Assembly: GCA_009103225.1 (NCBI GenBank)
Contig: RHPI01001553.1
Coordinates: 45,047-109,046 of the forward strand
DNA: 64,000 nucleotides
Reading direction: 5' to 3'
From: Chlorokybus atmophyticus
Lineage: Eukaryota > Streptophyta > Chlorokybophyceae > Chlorokybales > Chlorokybaceae
Shown here in pieces: positions 22,917-34,687 of this stretch. The notes below the pieces were generated by a model that saw only the letters and a list, made by a program, of their open reading frames with translations, was not told the DNA's origin and searched no databases. The position numbers and the translations under genes were made by a program. How positions within the stretch are numbered: the first letter of the stretch is position 1; every line of letters starts with the position of its first letter.

Positions 22917-23123
22917 GGGGGGGGGGGGGGTCTAATGCGAGTATACAGGTGGCACAAAGGTTGGCGAGGTTGCCTGCTGGTGCTCAGCATGGGAGGTGGA
23001 GGACTTGGTGGTCTCGTCGTTTGGTACGCTTGCCAATGCATGTGTTCTAAGAAGGTATAGCGCTTGGGTCAGATGTCGAAGGTCTCCAACAGTTTACCAA
23101 CAGTTCTTTGTAGTTGTCACCTC

Positions 23124-23692
23124 TTAGCTGAGCCAGATGACGCCCTTGGCAAAATCCTTTGCAAGCAGTGCGCCATCTTGTGCAAGCTCCCTTGCCCAGT
23201 CCCAGAAGCTTGCAATGAGGCGGCAAGCGTTGTTTCCTGTATTCTCCGCCTCACTCGTTGTGAGTGCTGCCAAAAAGTCAGCATAGAAGCCTGCGCATTG
23301 AGTCACTCAGGCAGTGCGTTTGTAGCTTGCCACTGATGAGGTAGCACTGATGAGCTCCTGAGTGTACCTCTGGTGTAGCTCCCAACCCGCCTGCACTTGC
23401 AGTCCGCACAAGCAATTTGCGTGATATCCGGCGCATAATTGACAATACAAGTCGTTTGGGCAGCGCGCGACACAACAAATCTGACGAAGGCAAAGAGACA
23501 CACATTATAGATGTAAGCACGCATACCCAAGGCATATCTGTGCCGGTCCTCTTCACGACTTTGCTGAGCCAGTTGCTGAGCCTTGGCAGCAATTAACTTG
23601 CAGATATGCTCGCCATAGCACCCAAAATGCCCGTGATCCCCAATGGCACCTAGCGCATTGGCCAAACCTCTGCGCTCCCCATTGCATACTGC
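23124..23692 (-). pseudogene. Degenerate member of the FWDW single-membrane-segment family
   Basis: On the minus strand, beginning at about 23692 with the same ATGGGGAGCGCAGAGGTTT as the fragment at 26889, pieces of a protein related to the intact gene at 25797 can be read: a damaged hydrophobic N-terminus, then EEDRHRYALGMRAYIYN, a likely intron start (GTGTGTCTC), and in a second exon ACRLIASFWDWARELAQDGA (23124-23306) ending in TAA. A one-base loss soon after the start codon puts TAG in frame, and further indels follow. The order (hydrophobic segment, Arg/Tyr-rich segment, FWDW block) matches the intact paralogue. Confidence 0.6.
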
Positions 23693-25796
23693 CGCGCAGC
23701 AACCACTGCAGCTTAGAGTTGTAAGTAACGCTCACAAGGAGCTTACCAAGCAACGCAATGCTTTTGGATACCAACAGCAACAGCATTCGTTGTACCCACA
23801 CATGGGCATAGTCGCAACAAGCGTATGCAATCGCAAGCTGAGCGCCAGTAACAGCCTATTGCCGTAGTGCAAGGCTTGTAAGATTTCCAGTACCATATTG
23901 CTACTTGGGTGCAATGCACGGGTGCACTCACCTGTTCTGCATTCAAGCTTACGGCCAGCTTGAAATCAATCAAAGGCAGTGACATGGCCCTGCGCACTAG
24001 CGAAGCAAGCATGAGCACATACGGCACTACACTGGTAATGCGACCACTATCATAGAGCAGCGTCAAGCCTTGAGGCGTGTATGGCATACACGACGTGCAC
24101 TGGCTGCTGGTTTTGACAAGCTGCTTAACGCATGCGACCTTCAGGCGCCTTGACAGCTTGCACGAGCTCAAGCTACCCTTGTCATGCGCAACAACACATA
24201 CATGCCAGGTCGCTATTTGCACTTGGTTTTGGCACTGGACTTGACGGCTGCTGCAACAACATTGCTATCGTCGTGACCAGATGGTTCAACCACCTTAACC
24301 CATGCACAGACACAAATGGTTGCTAACAACCCCACATGCAAATCCGCAATCGCACCCAGACAGACAGCTGGACGAAACGCCAAGCTGGATGCATGCCAGT
24401 TTGAGGATGAGAATCGTGGAAGAAAGAGTGGAAGCGGCGGAAGGTGACCTATTATGCAGCGGTGCTGGCAGCCACCAGCACTGGTGATGACGACAACCTC
24501 ACGGGCGAAGACAACGTTGCCGCCGCCTCCCTGAGACAAGCTGCTTGGTTCTGAACACCGAAGGACGTGTACTAAAACTTTCCCAGGTGATTTGCATTTG
24601 CATATTTAGGCGGGCTGCCTCATGCCTTCTTGCTGCTGGTAGAATGCACACAATGCAGCAGCTTTGCACGTGGTAGCTGCCCGAGCGAAGTGTCAAGCAG
24701 AAGCATAAGCACTAACAACACACAACCCTAGCATTGACTTTTTGATTTTTTTTGTGTGTGTGAATCCGATGAGCTGGTCGATCAGCTAGAAATATGATGA
24801 ATGATGAAAGTGAAGAAAGTGAGCCGCAGCCGAGTCTCTGACCAACAGGCCGAGCAAGCTCCTGGGTGGGCGGCGGCGGCGGCACGTCGAGCGGCTCGCG
24901 TGACGCATGGAGGTGCCGCTCGCTGTTCTGGACGTCATGTTGGGGTAGTCTGCGTGCTGACTGTGGGCGGCGGCGTCGCCGTCCAGGCTGGTCTCCGCTT
25001 TGGCACGGCCTGGCAGGTACGCAGGATGCGGATGCGGTGCCTTTTACTGTCTGCACTGTTGTAGGGGTATACAGAAGTATAGTGCAAAACACTAGGATCA
25101 CATTCGTCTAGTAGTACACCTCAGCTCCAGGTAATTGTGAACGACACTCTCAGACTTGGTTGAAGCACCACACAGCACACGCGAGCAGCTGCATGTACCC
25201 AGGACATGCAACTAGCCGCAGCTGTGCTCACTGCTATTATGATTCTGGTGCTGAACATGACAGTCACATATATCTGCCGCGATAACTACCATTGGAAGGC
25301 ACCAGCAGCTATGACAAGTTTTAAGGCACTTGTATACTACAGGTCAGTGGTGGTAACCATTGACCTGGCGTCCTGGTGGCATGCGTGTAAAGCTGCATGC
25401 GTATAGACCTGTGTGTGCGGGACATGGGTGAATTGGGATTGGTAGCGTACGCGTGCAGCGCTTAAGGTCTATGTCAATGGTTGTGTTCGTATTATGTTGA
25501 AGGGTGCAGCGTCTTCCAACATGCTACTACTTGTTATTGCGTGAGTGTCCTGCTGTGATCCTGTTGCCAACAGATAATATACATGCAGTTGATAGCACCT
25601 TTACACACAACCATGCTCAATGCTGTGCAGCTGTGATGTGTTTGCTTTGCGCATGCATCATGTCACAGCACTGCACAAACGTTGTACTTGCTCCCCCCCA
25701 TGGTACAGCGTGCCAAGTAAGCCAACCATTGTTTTGTCTACAGGGCAGGCGCTGGGAGAGCTGCAGTGACATATATGTGACTTGCAGCTCTCCAGC
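23693..25796. other. No supported gene; homologous to 26.9-27.8 kb in places
   Basis: Short stretches near 23941-23990 resemble 27181-27230 (shared ATCAAAGGCAGT core), suggesting that the minus-strand pseudogenes were duplicated together with flanking DNA. The part from about 25540 to 25796 is the upstream region of the gene at 25797 and has a diverged copy at about 32800-33077. Confidence 0.45.
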
Positions 25797-26615
25797 ATGG
25801 CGGACTCCATCAGCATTCTCGGCGCTGTTTTAGGTGCGCTCGGATTTGCCCTTTCGCTGGTCACTCTATGGTTTGGCCGCCGCGACCGCAAGCTGGAGTT
25901 GATGTGGCAGTTGAACACGCAGTACACGAAAGAAATGATGCAGGCCTTGTCGACAATCACTTGCTACAAGGGTAGTCACTGTGATTACTATGAAAAGTTC
26001 AGAGATGGCCGAGCCCAGTCGCAAGAGGCAAAGGATGAGATTCAACAAGTTGAAGACGCCCGACGCTTGCTGGCAGGGTTTTGGGACTGGGTGACAGATG
26101 TTCATGACAGCGGATCATTCCCTGTTGGGTTCCTGTCTTCAAGGAGCAGCACATGGCTGCAGCGTGGCAACAACTATCGCGTAGCTGTTGAACCCTTTGA
26201 CGTTGCGAACTGGTATAGGCACTTCTTCCCGACAGAAAACAAGCATTACCTCCGCGACAACCCAGCAGACAGCTGTACCCGGCCAAGACGGTACTACCTC
26301 CTGCAAGAGTTGTACAGCCAGGTGTACAATCGCAAAGGTGAGACGGTGAAGAGTTCGCTTGATGAAGCCTGGACAGAGCTTCGCACTACCTATGTCCCAC
26401 CTGCAGCAGCGCAAGGAGACGCCCCTGATGGCCCTACAGCAGTGCAACAAGCTGGTGCGCATAGTGCCCTAGTTGTGGAACCTGTCGACCCTACAGCACA
26501 TCTAGCCAATGCGCACAGCCTCAGCAGTCACAACCGTCAGCCTATGAGGCTGCGCTTGCTGGATTACTTCAACCAAGTAAAGATAGCGGTGCGGCAATTG
26601 GTTGGTAGCCTTTAA
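25797..26615 (+). CDS. Unrecognised protein with N-terminal membrane segment (FWDW family), intact copy
   Basis: ATG at 25797 is chosen because the upstream part of the frame has no ATG and because the paralogue at 33078 aligns from this codon. The 272-aa product starts MADSISILGAVLGALGFALS, a single hydrophobic helix (about residues 3-28), then a basic stretch FGRRDRKLELMW, a region with ARRLLAGFWDWVTDVHDSGS, and an aromatic segment with FDVANWYRHFF and RPRRYYLLQELYSQVY. It ends in TAA. No family is recognised. The layout suggests a membrane-anchored protein with a soluble C-terminal domain. A splice-acceptor-like CTTGCAG directly upstream (25781-25787) suggests a 5' untranslated exon. Three damaged relatives lie within 10 kb (23.1-23.7, 26.5-26.9 and 33.1-33.8 kb), so the family has expanded locally. 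Confidence 0.7.
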   Translation: MADSISILGAVLGALGFALSLVTLWFGRRDRKLELMWQLNTQYTKEMMQALSTITCYKGSHCDYYEKFRDGRAQSQEAKDEIQQVEDARRLLAGFWDWVTDVHDSGSFPVGFLSSRSSTWLQRGNNYRVAVEPFDVANWYRHFFPTENKHYLRDNPADSCTRPRRYYLLQELYSQVYNRKGETVKSSLDEAWTELRTTYVPPAAAQGDAPDGPTAVQQAGAHSALVVEPVDPTAHLANAHSLSSHNRQPMRLRLLDYFNQVKIAVRQLVGSL

Positions 26616-26889
26616 TTGGGGCAAGTCGACAAGCATTGTTATGCTGTGCAGCGCAATCAATATTGACACAATGGCATTGAGTGCGCGAAGTACATATGGC
26701 ACGGAACCTTGAGTAACAGACACATTGTACCTGAGTGCACGCATACAAACGACGTACCTGTGCTGGTCCTCGTCGTGAAATGCTTGAGCCTGTCGCTTTG
26801 GCAGCGATGTAATTGCTGACAATGCTTGCGACAGCACCCAGAATGTCCAATGCGCCTAGCGCAATAGCCAAAACCTCTGCGCTCCCCAT
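26569..26889 (-). pseudogene. 5' fragment of another FWDW-family member, frameshifted
   Basis: From ATG 26889 (minus) the frame reads MGSAEVLAIALGALDILGAV, a hydrophobic N-terminus, through ASIVSNYIAAK. After a one-base frame change near 26805 it continues as RQAQAFHDEDQHRYVVCMRA and then a likely donor (GTGTCT). The downstream exon with the FWDW block is absent: the fragment ends against the 3' end of the intact convergent gene (stop at 26615). It is closest to the pseudogene at 23692, whose first 20 bases are identical. Confidence 0.6.
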
Positions 26890-29077
26890 TGCAACCTGCC
26901 GTGCAGCAACAAATTCAGGAAGTTGTTTGTCACGCGCATAAACAACTCGCCAATATACAGAACGTTGTTCACATCATCAGCAATAGCGTTGCAGACTGCC
27001 TGTAACCACGCATGGGCATGTTAACAATCAAGAGAAAAAGATTGCCATTTTTGTGCAATGGCAAGCTCGGCGCCACCAATATTATCGCTATACTGCACAT
27101 GAAATGTTGATATCATGCCGCTGCGTGCGCGCAAAGAATTGGTGCACCTACACGGCGCTCACCTATGCCAATTGTCTGGCGGTTATGGCGTTTTTACCAA
27201 CTTCAAACCCATCAAAGGCAGTATACTTGGCCTGCAGTACCTACCTGAGCGTGAGCACGCAAGACAATGCATTGCATGTTGCTGCGTCACTGAAGTCGAC
27301 GTCTGTTGTAGAGATTACACACAATTCGACCGGTGCTGTGCCATGCACTGAGCAGCAGCTGCAATGGAAGTGCGTAACTGCTCAACAAAGCTTGCCGGCG
27401 GATGCTTGGGCTTGTTGTCAATGCTCAACGCACGACGGCGCAACACAGCAACCAACACCATCAGAAAAGCGGCGACAAGCACATTGCAGCGTGCTCAATA
27501 CACATTGCTAGCAAGCAATCTCTAGTTGTGTGCACTGTGCTCGTGGTGCATACCATGCTGTTGAGCACAGTGATTATGAGTGCATCAGTGCTCAACAGCA
27601 GGATGCAAATGCTTGCAGGAACGAATGCTTGCGTGCAAGTGTGGGAAGGGGGGCGGAGTGGGCGACCAACCTGTGCTGTAGCAGTACCAGCACCTGGTAA
27701 GCCGGCGGTGGAAGCAGCCAGCCGCCAGGCAGCGATGACAACGCCTACAACCACGGCGAAGGCGACAAGGCTGCAGCCGCTTCCCCGGTCAGCATGTCAG
27801 GATGAGCCATTTGCATGCCTCCCTTTTTCTCAGAGCAGGAAACTGCTTGGCAAAGCGGTACTACTGGAGCAGTGCTATAGCCCATAGCGTGGTGAAGGCG
27901 GAGGCGGAGGAGAAGGACATGGTGTTGTTTGCACCGTTTGCGTGCCTGAGATAGATGCTTGCGGATTGGCGGACGGACGTCAATAATCGCGACGTAGGGG
28001 GGAGCCTGAGAGGTAAACGTGGACGACCAGCTGGTTGTTTGGGTGATTTTCTTATCATGTTCGAATCTGTGCTTGTGCCGATGTCATGAGAGCCTGTAGA
28101 CCGCAGAGCAAGCACCGTCTCTCAGCCTGCTTGCACGCATGAATGCTGTGATGGACACACATTAAGTAACCTGTCTGCAATTGACGAGTATCCCTGCCTC
28201 CCATCTGCCTGTGTATGACGGTATTAATTTACTGGGAATATTTGTGAACCCGCTTCTCACGCATGCCTCGCGCGTGCGCGCGAACACACGCACATATCCC
28301 CCCTCCATGTTCAATTAACTAACACATGACCGATGCGAGGATGCGCGCCTTGCCTGCTTGCAATACCAAAATGGTCGTTGTTGTCGCTGGTGAGTTTGGG
28401 AGAGAAATGGATGCGGTAGATGAGATTAATGCCTGCTGCAGTTTGGGGTGCAGCAGCAGGGAGCCGTTTAGCATTCGTCATGTCATCTTGCAATGGTTGG
28501 GTGCACGTACTCTCGTCTACCGCATTGTTGATTTGTGTGTGCCTGCCCGGCTCTCGTATACTAGGCATGTGGCAAGGTTGTACATGTGTGCATATAGGAA
28601 GGTATACTTGTGTGTGCATGAATAGATCAAGCACAGGCTTGGGTTGATGATTGGGGGCGAGCTTGTTGGCAACCAGTATTGGTTGCTTCTTTGGCTATGG
28701 ATGCTTAGATTGTACAACTCTGTTTGCTGACCTGTCAATGCCTTATACCAATGGCGGGCTTGGGCTACTTGTCCAGGTAGGCGCAACGGTCTGTGTGTGT
28801 TGAGCCTGATCAACCGAGGCTTCAGATGGCTTGAAGGTGGGTGCGGCTCAATGAATAGCATGGGTGGGCGGTTTGGGCTTGCCAAGTTGATTTGTTGGTG
28901 ATGAAACCCTGTGCGTGTATAACCGAAACTGTCCCCATGCTCCTCCTGTACACCCATTATCTACTGGGGTGATAAGCTCTACCCATGATGGTGTTGCTTG
29001 TGATGGTGCTGTACGCGGTGTGGTGTGTTGGTAACCATTTCGCATTATTAGTGTGAAGCAGGCTTTTACAGGTTGAT
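26890..29077. other. No supported gene
   Basis: Only short frames with composition like random sequence (Cys/Thr-rich) are present. Parts near 27181-27240 resemble 23941-23990. Confidence 0.4.
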
Positions 29078-29347
29078 ATGGCAGCCTTCACCACCACCGT
29101 CACCAATATTGTCTCCAAAATGGAGGCCGTGAACCAGACACTGCAGCCGTGCTTACTTGACAGCGAAGCATTGGAGAGTCTGCGTGCAAATGATGATGCG
29201 AAGTGCAGGATCATTTCTTGTGGTGCGGTGGTAGCCCTTGCGATAAAAAGAGGCCTCGCTGCAACAACAGCAAGAGCTGCGACAGAGCAGGTGTTGCTGC
29301 TTCATGAGAGTAGCAAAGGAGCGCAGGGCAAAGTATGCAAATGCTAA
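29078..29347 (+). CDS. Hypothetical short ORF or first coding exon
   Basis: The ATG at 29078 follows an acceptor-like TTTTACAG. The 89-codon frame is Ala/Thr-rich (MAAFTTTVTNIVSKMEAVNQ...), with a moderately hydrophobic stretch (CGAVVALAIKRGLAATTARA). A possible splice donor (GTATGC) lies at about 29331, so it may be an exon of a larger gene. No domain is recognised, and I could not join it to a further exon. Confidence 0.3.
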   Translation: MAAFTTTVTNIVSKMEAVNQTLQPCLLDSEALESLRANDDAKCRIISCGAVVALAIKRGLAATTARAATEQVLLLHESSKGAQGKVCKC

Positions 29348-30727
29348 GCACCTCGGCCATCTTTGTTGCCTTTCGTCATCTCTTGCACAGTTTGTTGTGA
29401 TACTCACCTTCTCAATCAGGGGCAAGTTCTTTGTGTGTGCATGATCCATGGTCGTGAGCATGTGGTCATTTGATCTTGCAACCTCTAATCGCCTATGAAT
29501 GATGTGTCGATGATGTGTTATGTCGTTGACCTGCGTTGAACTTGCTGTATTGCAGTAAACACCCATACCACAATCCCAGTACTGCCACCAACACTGTATC
29601 ATGCATACACATCGTTGACATGTGCATCTGAGTTGCATGCGCTACAAAACTCGTGGTTGATGTTGTGGAAAACGGTCACAATAGCAAGCTTATTGGTTGT
29701 GATGATGGCTGGCAGGTCTTGAGGTCTTGCACACGCCGTTCTCGGGGTTGAGGTTCTGGAGGGTGAAGCCAGTGGTGATTTGGGGCTAGTAGGTGATGGG
29801 GACGAGAAGGGAGACAGGGCATCCACGTCTCTCAGTCAGCGAGTCGACCTGGCACACGTGCATACTCAGTGAGTGCAACTCTGGTAAGCACGCCACACAG
29901 ATACGCACATACACATGCACACACGCACATGCTCACACGTGCACGCACATGCGCACGCACACACAGACACAGAGGGGGATGAGTGTCTGTTTTACCCTGC
30001 GTCCTATGGCGAGGAGCCCGTTGTTACGGTTGACCATGAGGAAGTATGCGCAGACCTTGTTTCCGTTGACGGTTCGGCACGCTCCCCCCAACAATCCTGA
30101 ACTTCAACCCCTGGATGTTGGTGCTGTTGCCCAGAGCCACCAGCTGGGCAAGAGCTTCCCGCCGCCCGCCTACATCTCAAAAACTCATAAACCTGAAGGT
30201 GAGTGAGTCTTCAATCGACAAGGGCACAGCAGTTCTTTCAACTCCTATCTGTGTCGGGCAGATCGGGGCTAGGCTGCGGTGGAAACCCTAACAGGCGGCG
30301 GCGGCGGCGGCACCCCCCTTGGTGTTGTCTCTGGCGACGGAAATGGCAGGGGTGTGGGGGATGACTTGTCCCCCCCCCTGAAACCCATCTTCTCAACCTA
30401 CAAACACTTTACCCACACTTTTCCACCCCTTTCAACCTTTGCCTAGCTGCCGCCCCAAGCTGAGGCGGCAGCTAGGCACTAACGGAGAGGGCGGCGGCGG
30501 CGAAGGGAGGTCAGTGGCTTGCTCTGTGTGTGAGAAACACAGGAGGCTGAGCGTGCCCGTCTTGGGCTCAGCGCTGTGAGGCCTGCGATCGAGTCGACTC
30601 ACACCTTAGCAATCTCACTTGCACCCCCTAGCTGTTAGCCAAGCTCACTGTCACACCCTCCCACTAGTTAGTTAGCCAACGCAGCATACCTACACACCCA
30701 CACACCCTTACACCCCACCCACGGACC
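29348..30727. other. No supported gene; CA-rich tract and one inverted repeat
   Basis: A CA/GCACACA-rich low-complexity stretch occupies about 29898-29972. A perfect 15-bp inverted repeat (30440-30454 with 30464-30478, 9-bp loop) lies upstream of the zinc-knuckle ORF. A GGC trinucleotide run lies at 30295-30312. Confidence 0.6.
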
Positions 30728-30896
30728 ATGGCAACGCGAATGCTCACTGATTCGCCTGCTGCCCCCCGCCCCTGCACCCCCCGCCACACATCCCAAACCC
30801 CCACCCTCTACTCCCCCGCTGTCTCCCACGGATTCCTCATCCCTTGCTCCTGTTCCACCAAACACTTCCTCGTCTCTCCCCTTACCGGCGCAGAGC

Positions 30897-31789
30897 ATGT
30901 CCTGGGCGTCAGCTGTGCGCTCACCCCCAGTTGCCTCCCTTTCAGGCAATGTTCTCTCCCACACACACACATCAGCCCTTCTCTCTACACACGCTAGATC
31001 ATCCTCCTTGCTGCATTCATACGTAGAAAGGGGAGATAGTGTGGATGTAGAGATTGATCCCGCCCTCTTTTCTGAGTGGCAGACAGTTCTTGAGCGTAGA
31101 GCTGTCACTTTTCGCTTTGAGTATGTCGAGTCCCAGACGTTACTCACCCGTTTGGCATGAATAGCGTACGCTTGCTTGCATTCCGCACGAGGATTCAGCA
31201 TCATATCCACTCATTACCCCCGCAAAGGGGAGATACAGGCTATTTTATCTCAAAGGACGCTGCAACCAGTGTGCTGGATAAAGCACGACGGGGCATGCTG
31301 AAGACCCTCGGCAGCAAGGCAGTGCGTGTTCTTCCTTGGTCGGATTCGGGCATTGAGGACCTATGGATAGCTTTCCACGGAGACCACCCACGCATCCTCC
31401 CCGCTCCTCTTCAAACTATCAGCAAGTTCGGCACCATTGGCGTTGCTCTCCCCACGTCATCACCACATACCCACTTTCTCACCCCCTCCACTCGCTACCG
31501 CTTCACTCCCAATCACCCCCACATCAAACTCCCCTCCACCATCAACATCAAGAGCACCCTTCGCGGGCAAGAGACCATCACCGTGGTGACAGTCCTCTCG
31601 ACCACATCTCCCCCATTCTGCTATCGATGCAGTGAGTCTGGCCACCTGCGCTCCCATTGCCCTCGCCAGGCAGCTGCCTCCGCTGCTTCCGCCGGCCGAA
31701 CCCTCCCCACCCCATCCTCCCGCAGGGCCCCATCCCCCGTTCTCCCACCCCCATCGACCTCCATCCCGACCCCCCCTCTTCACCCACCC
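30897..31789 (+). pseudogene. Zinc-knuckle nucleic-acid-binding ORF (retroelement ORF1/Gag-like), frameshifted and cut by assembly gap
   Basis: Two frames appear to form one protein. The first (30897-31160) ends with VDVEIDPALFSEWQTVLERR...LLTRLA, and the second (from 31157) continues with GDTGYFISKDAATSVLDKAR, SKAVRVLPWSDSGIEDLWIA, FHGDHPRILPAPL and a CCHC knuckle CYRCSESGHLRSHC (about 31618-31659). It ends in a Pro/Ser-rich tail that runs into 378 Ns. After the gap, about 32190-32499 is again Pro/His-rich and may be the same protein. CCHC knuckles in such a context are typical of ORF1 of non-LTR retrotransposons or of Gag; which one cannot be told because no reverse transcriptase is nearby. 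The -1/+1 step at 31155-31160 suggests decay. Confidence 0.55.
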
Positions 31790-32167
31790 NNNNNNNNNNN
31801 NNNNNNNNNNNNNNNNNNNNNNNNNNNNNNNNNNNNNNNNNNNNNNNNNNNNNNNNNNNNNNNNNNNNNNNNNNNNNNNNNNNNNNNNNNNNNNNNNNNN
31901 NNNNNNNNNNNNNNNNNNNNNNNNNNNNNNNNNNNNNNNNNNNNNNNNNNNNNNNNNNNNNNNNNNNNNNNNNNNNNNNNNNNNNNNNNNNNNNNNNNNN
32001 NNNNNNNNNNNNNNNNNNNNNNNNNNNNNNNNNNNNNNNNNNNNNNNNNNNNNNNNNNNNNNNNNNNNNNNNNNNNNNNNNNNNNNNNNNNNNNNNNNNN
32101 NNNNNNNNNNNNNNNNNNNNNNNNNNNNNNNNNNNNNNNNNNNNNNNNNNNNNNNNNNNNNNNNNNN
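31790..32167. other. Assembly gap (378 N)
   Basis: Run of Ns. The 22 bases right after it (32168-32189) are identical to 43791-43812 in the CACTA-like transposase, so the right gap edge may be a misjoin. Confidence 1.
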
Positions 32168-32499
32168 CCGCCGGTACTTACCAGATGACTTTACGCTCCG
32201 CCACCACCCTCCACCACCCCACCCCCACCTTCAGCCATCCCACTCACTCCTCCCACCTTACCCTCGAACCCTCCACCCCTCCTCCCGTGCCATTCTTCCC
32301 CAGCCGCTGGTGCGATATGGTTGAGGAAGACGAAGCCCTTGAGCGCGACGCAGCTGTTGGCATGGACACCCACGAGGACTACCCGACCCACCATCCCTCC
32401 CCGCAAGCACCTCCCCACCCACATCACGTTAACAGCACTGCTGCACAGGTTGGCCGCTTGCATTGCACGCATGCATTAGTTCAAGCATTCTGTTGTTGA

Positions 32500-33077
32500 G
32501 CGCTTGTAGAATTCTCCTTGAAAGCTTGTTTGAAGTCCAGTCCAGCTTCCTTGTTGGCTGTGAGATTGAGGGAGGGTTATGTGTGTCGGGGCGTCAGCGA
32601 ATGTTGGTGGTTGTGCGTGTGGGGCGAGTGTGGAAGCGCTGCATGCACGTTTGGTCAAGTGTCTGAGCAAGTAATAGTTGTTGGGGAGCACGTGCAAGAT
32701 GTGTATAGCGCGGGATTGCATGTGTGACCACAAGGTAGGGACTGAATCTGCATATGCGGTTGTCTATATTAACTTCAAGAGTGCTGCATTTACAACATTG
32801 CACGTATTACTATTGTGCGGGTGTCCTGTTGTAGTTGTAGTTCCCCTGGCCAGTTGGCCAAACGTTGCTAATAGTCCACAGCACCCTTACACAAAACCTT
32901 GCTCCATGCTTTGCAGTGCACTCATGGGTTTGTAATGTGCGTGTCATCATGTCACAGAAATGTACACAAAGAAAAACAGTCTGCTCGCTTGCGTGGATGC
33001 AGCCATGCCACTAAGCCAAGTCCATTCCTTACAGGGCAGCGCTGGGAGAGCTGTAGCAGTCATTGACAGCATCCACC
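32500..33077. other. Non-coding; diverged duplicate of the region upstream of 25797
   Basis: From about 32800 on, the sequence parallels 25540-25796 (for example CAGGGCAG.GCTGGGAGAGCTG just before the gene start). No other feature seen. Confidence 0.5.
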
Positions 33078-33795
33078 CTGGCGGACTCCATCAGCATTCT
33101 CGGCGCTGTGTTAGATGCGCTCGGCTTTGCTCTTTTGCTGGTTACTATATGGTTTGGCCGGCGCGACCGCAAGCTGAAGTTGATGTGGCGGTTGCACACG
33201 CGATATACAAAAGAAATGATGCAGGCCATGTCGACCATTACTCGCTGAAAGTTATTATGAGGAGTTCAAAGCTGGCAGAGCCCTGCCTCAAGCTGCAGAT
33301 AGTGACATCCAGCAAGTTGAAGACGCCCGACGCTTGCTGGCAGGGTTTTGGGACTGGGTGACAGATGTTTATGACAGCGGATCATTCCCTATTGGGTTTC
33401 TGTCTTCGAGGAGAAGCACGTGGCTATCACGTGGCAACAACTACCACGTGACTGTGGAACCATTTGACATTGCTAACTGGTATGCGCGCTTTCACGCGCA
33501 AGAGGTCCTTAAGCATTACCTCCGCAACAACGCAGCAGGCGAGTGTCCCCGTCCAAGACGGTACTACCTCCTGCAAGAGCTGCATCGCCAAGTGTACAAT
33601 TGTAAGGATGACAAGAAAATGCAGAGCTCGCTCGTTGACGCTTGGGAAGAGCTTTACGGTACCCAGCCTACCCCAGAGCAAGTGGCTAGTGCGCATAGCC
33701 TCAGCAGCGACTATGGTCAGCCATTGAAGCTTCGCGTATTGGATAACCTTACCTAGCTACGGACAGCTGTGTGGCAAATGGTTGGTAGCCTGTGA
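33078..33795 (+). pseudogene. FWDW-family pseudogene, duplicate of the gene at 25797
   Basis: Homology to the intact gene starts at codon 1, but the ATG has become CTG (33078-33080). The hydrophobic start (ADSISILGAVLDALGFALLL) and FGRRDRKLKLMWRLHTRY are kept. A deletion of about 14 bp near 33246 causes a frameshift and TGA. The frame resumes with ARRLLAGFWDWVTDVYDSGS and RPRRYYLLQELHRQVY. A TAG (33754-33756) stands where the intact copy has CAA, 13 codons before the shared end ...VGSL and TGA (33793-33795). Start loss, frameshift and nonsense make a functional product unlikely. Confidence 0.85.
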
Positions 33796-34687
33796 CATAA
33801 GTGATGTGGTTGCTCGTACACGAGACATGGGTGTCAATAGATTTGCCATCATGTATTGTGGTGTGTAAGCTACACCTGCCTTGTTGGATGATGAGCCACA
33901 GTGTTTTATCAGTTTTATATGCCTCAGTCTCTCAGTTTCATATACCTTGAAATGAAGTTCATTGCGGAGGGGATGGGACATCCCGGTGCACCCTATTTTG
34001 GGTGGGAATTACAGTTGTTGTTGTTGTTGTTGGTTGTTTAGTATTTCAAGTCATCGGTACATTGAGAGGCCCATTGCAAAAGCTGCCAATGTGCGGTGAT
34101 CGCTGTCCGCTCAGCGTTGGTCGCAGCACACGTCATCCCACACGAACTAATTGTTATGGACATTGTGCACTCGCAGTACTGCACGACCCAGCACTTGTGG
34201 CTGCCATTTTACCCGCCATCTGAGTTTTCATCTGCGCGATATGGTGCGGGGGGTGTTGTTTTGCCTGCTCTTATAGGTGAGCGGGGCCTTGATTTCAGCG
34301 GGCCAGAGCCATGCAGGCAGACTGCAGTCGAGTGATGATTTGCTGCCAGGTAGTCGTACTCGGGGTGTTTAATCATGAGCAAACCGACTTGGTTAATCAC
34401 CTCCGGATAGCACTCAGAAGAAATGAGGCGCCTCAGACATCCAAGCCGGTCATGTCGGAAGCCTTGTGCTAAATGGTTTTTAGCAGCGTTGTGTCAAGCG
34501 TGATTATTACAGCTATTATGTTGCAGTGATAGTGATAGTTGCCGCCATTGTCACAACACTCTCCCATGTTCAATTTGGGTGATTTTATTGTTCAATACCG
34601 GATAAATTGGTAAGGCGCACATACTTTGCCATAATCACCGGCACTATGCAATAACAGATTTCAGGGCCTATGACTACATATAAGCGC
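33796..34687. other. Intergenic; TTG microsatellite
   Basis: A short TTG trinucleotide tract lies at about 34014-34033. No gene is seen; the right part is downstream of the minus-strand TIR/NB-ARC/TPR gene. Confidence 0.5.

Noticed and set aside
31632-32499. Long ORFs spanning the N-run
   Set aside because: Translation through unknown bases is meaningless, and the right gap edge may be a misjoin.
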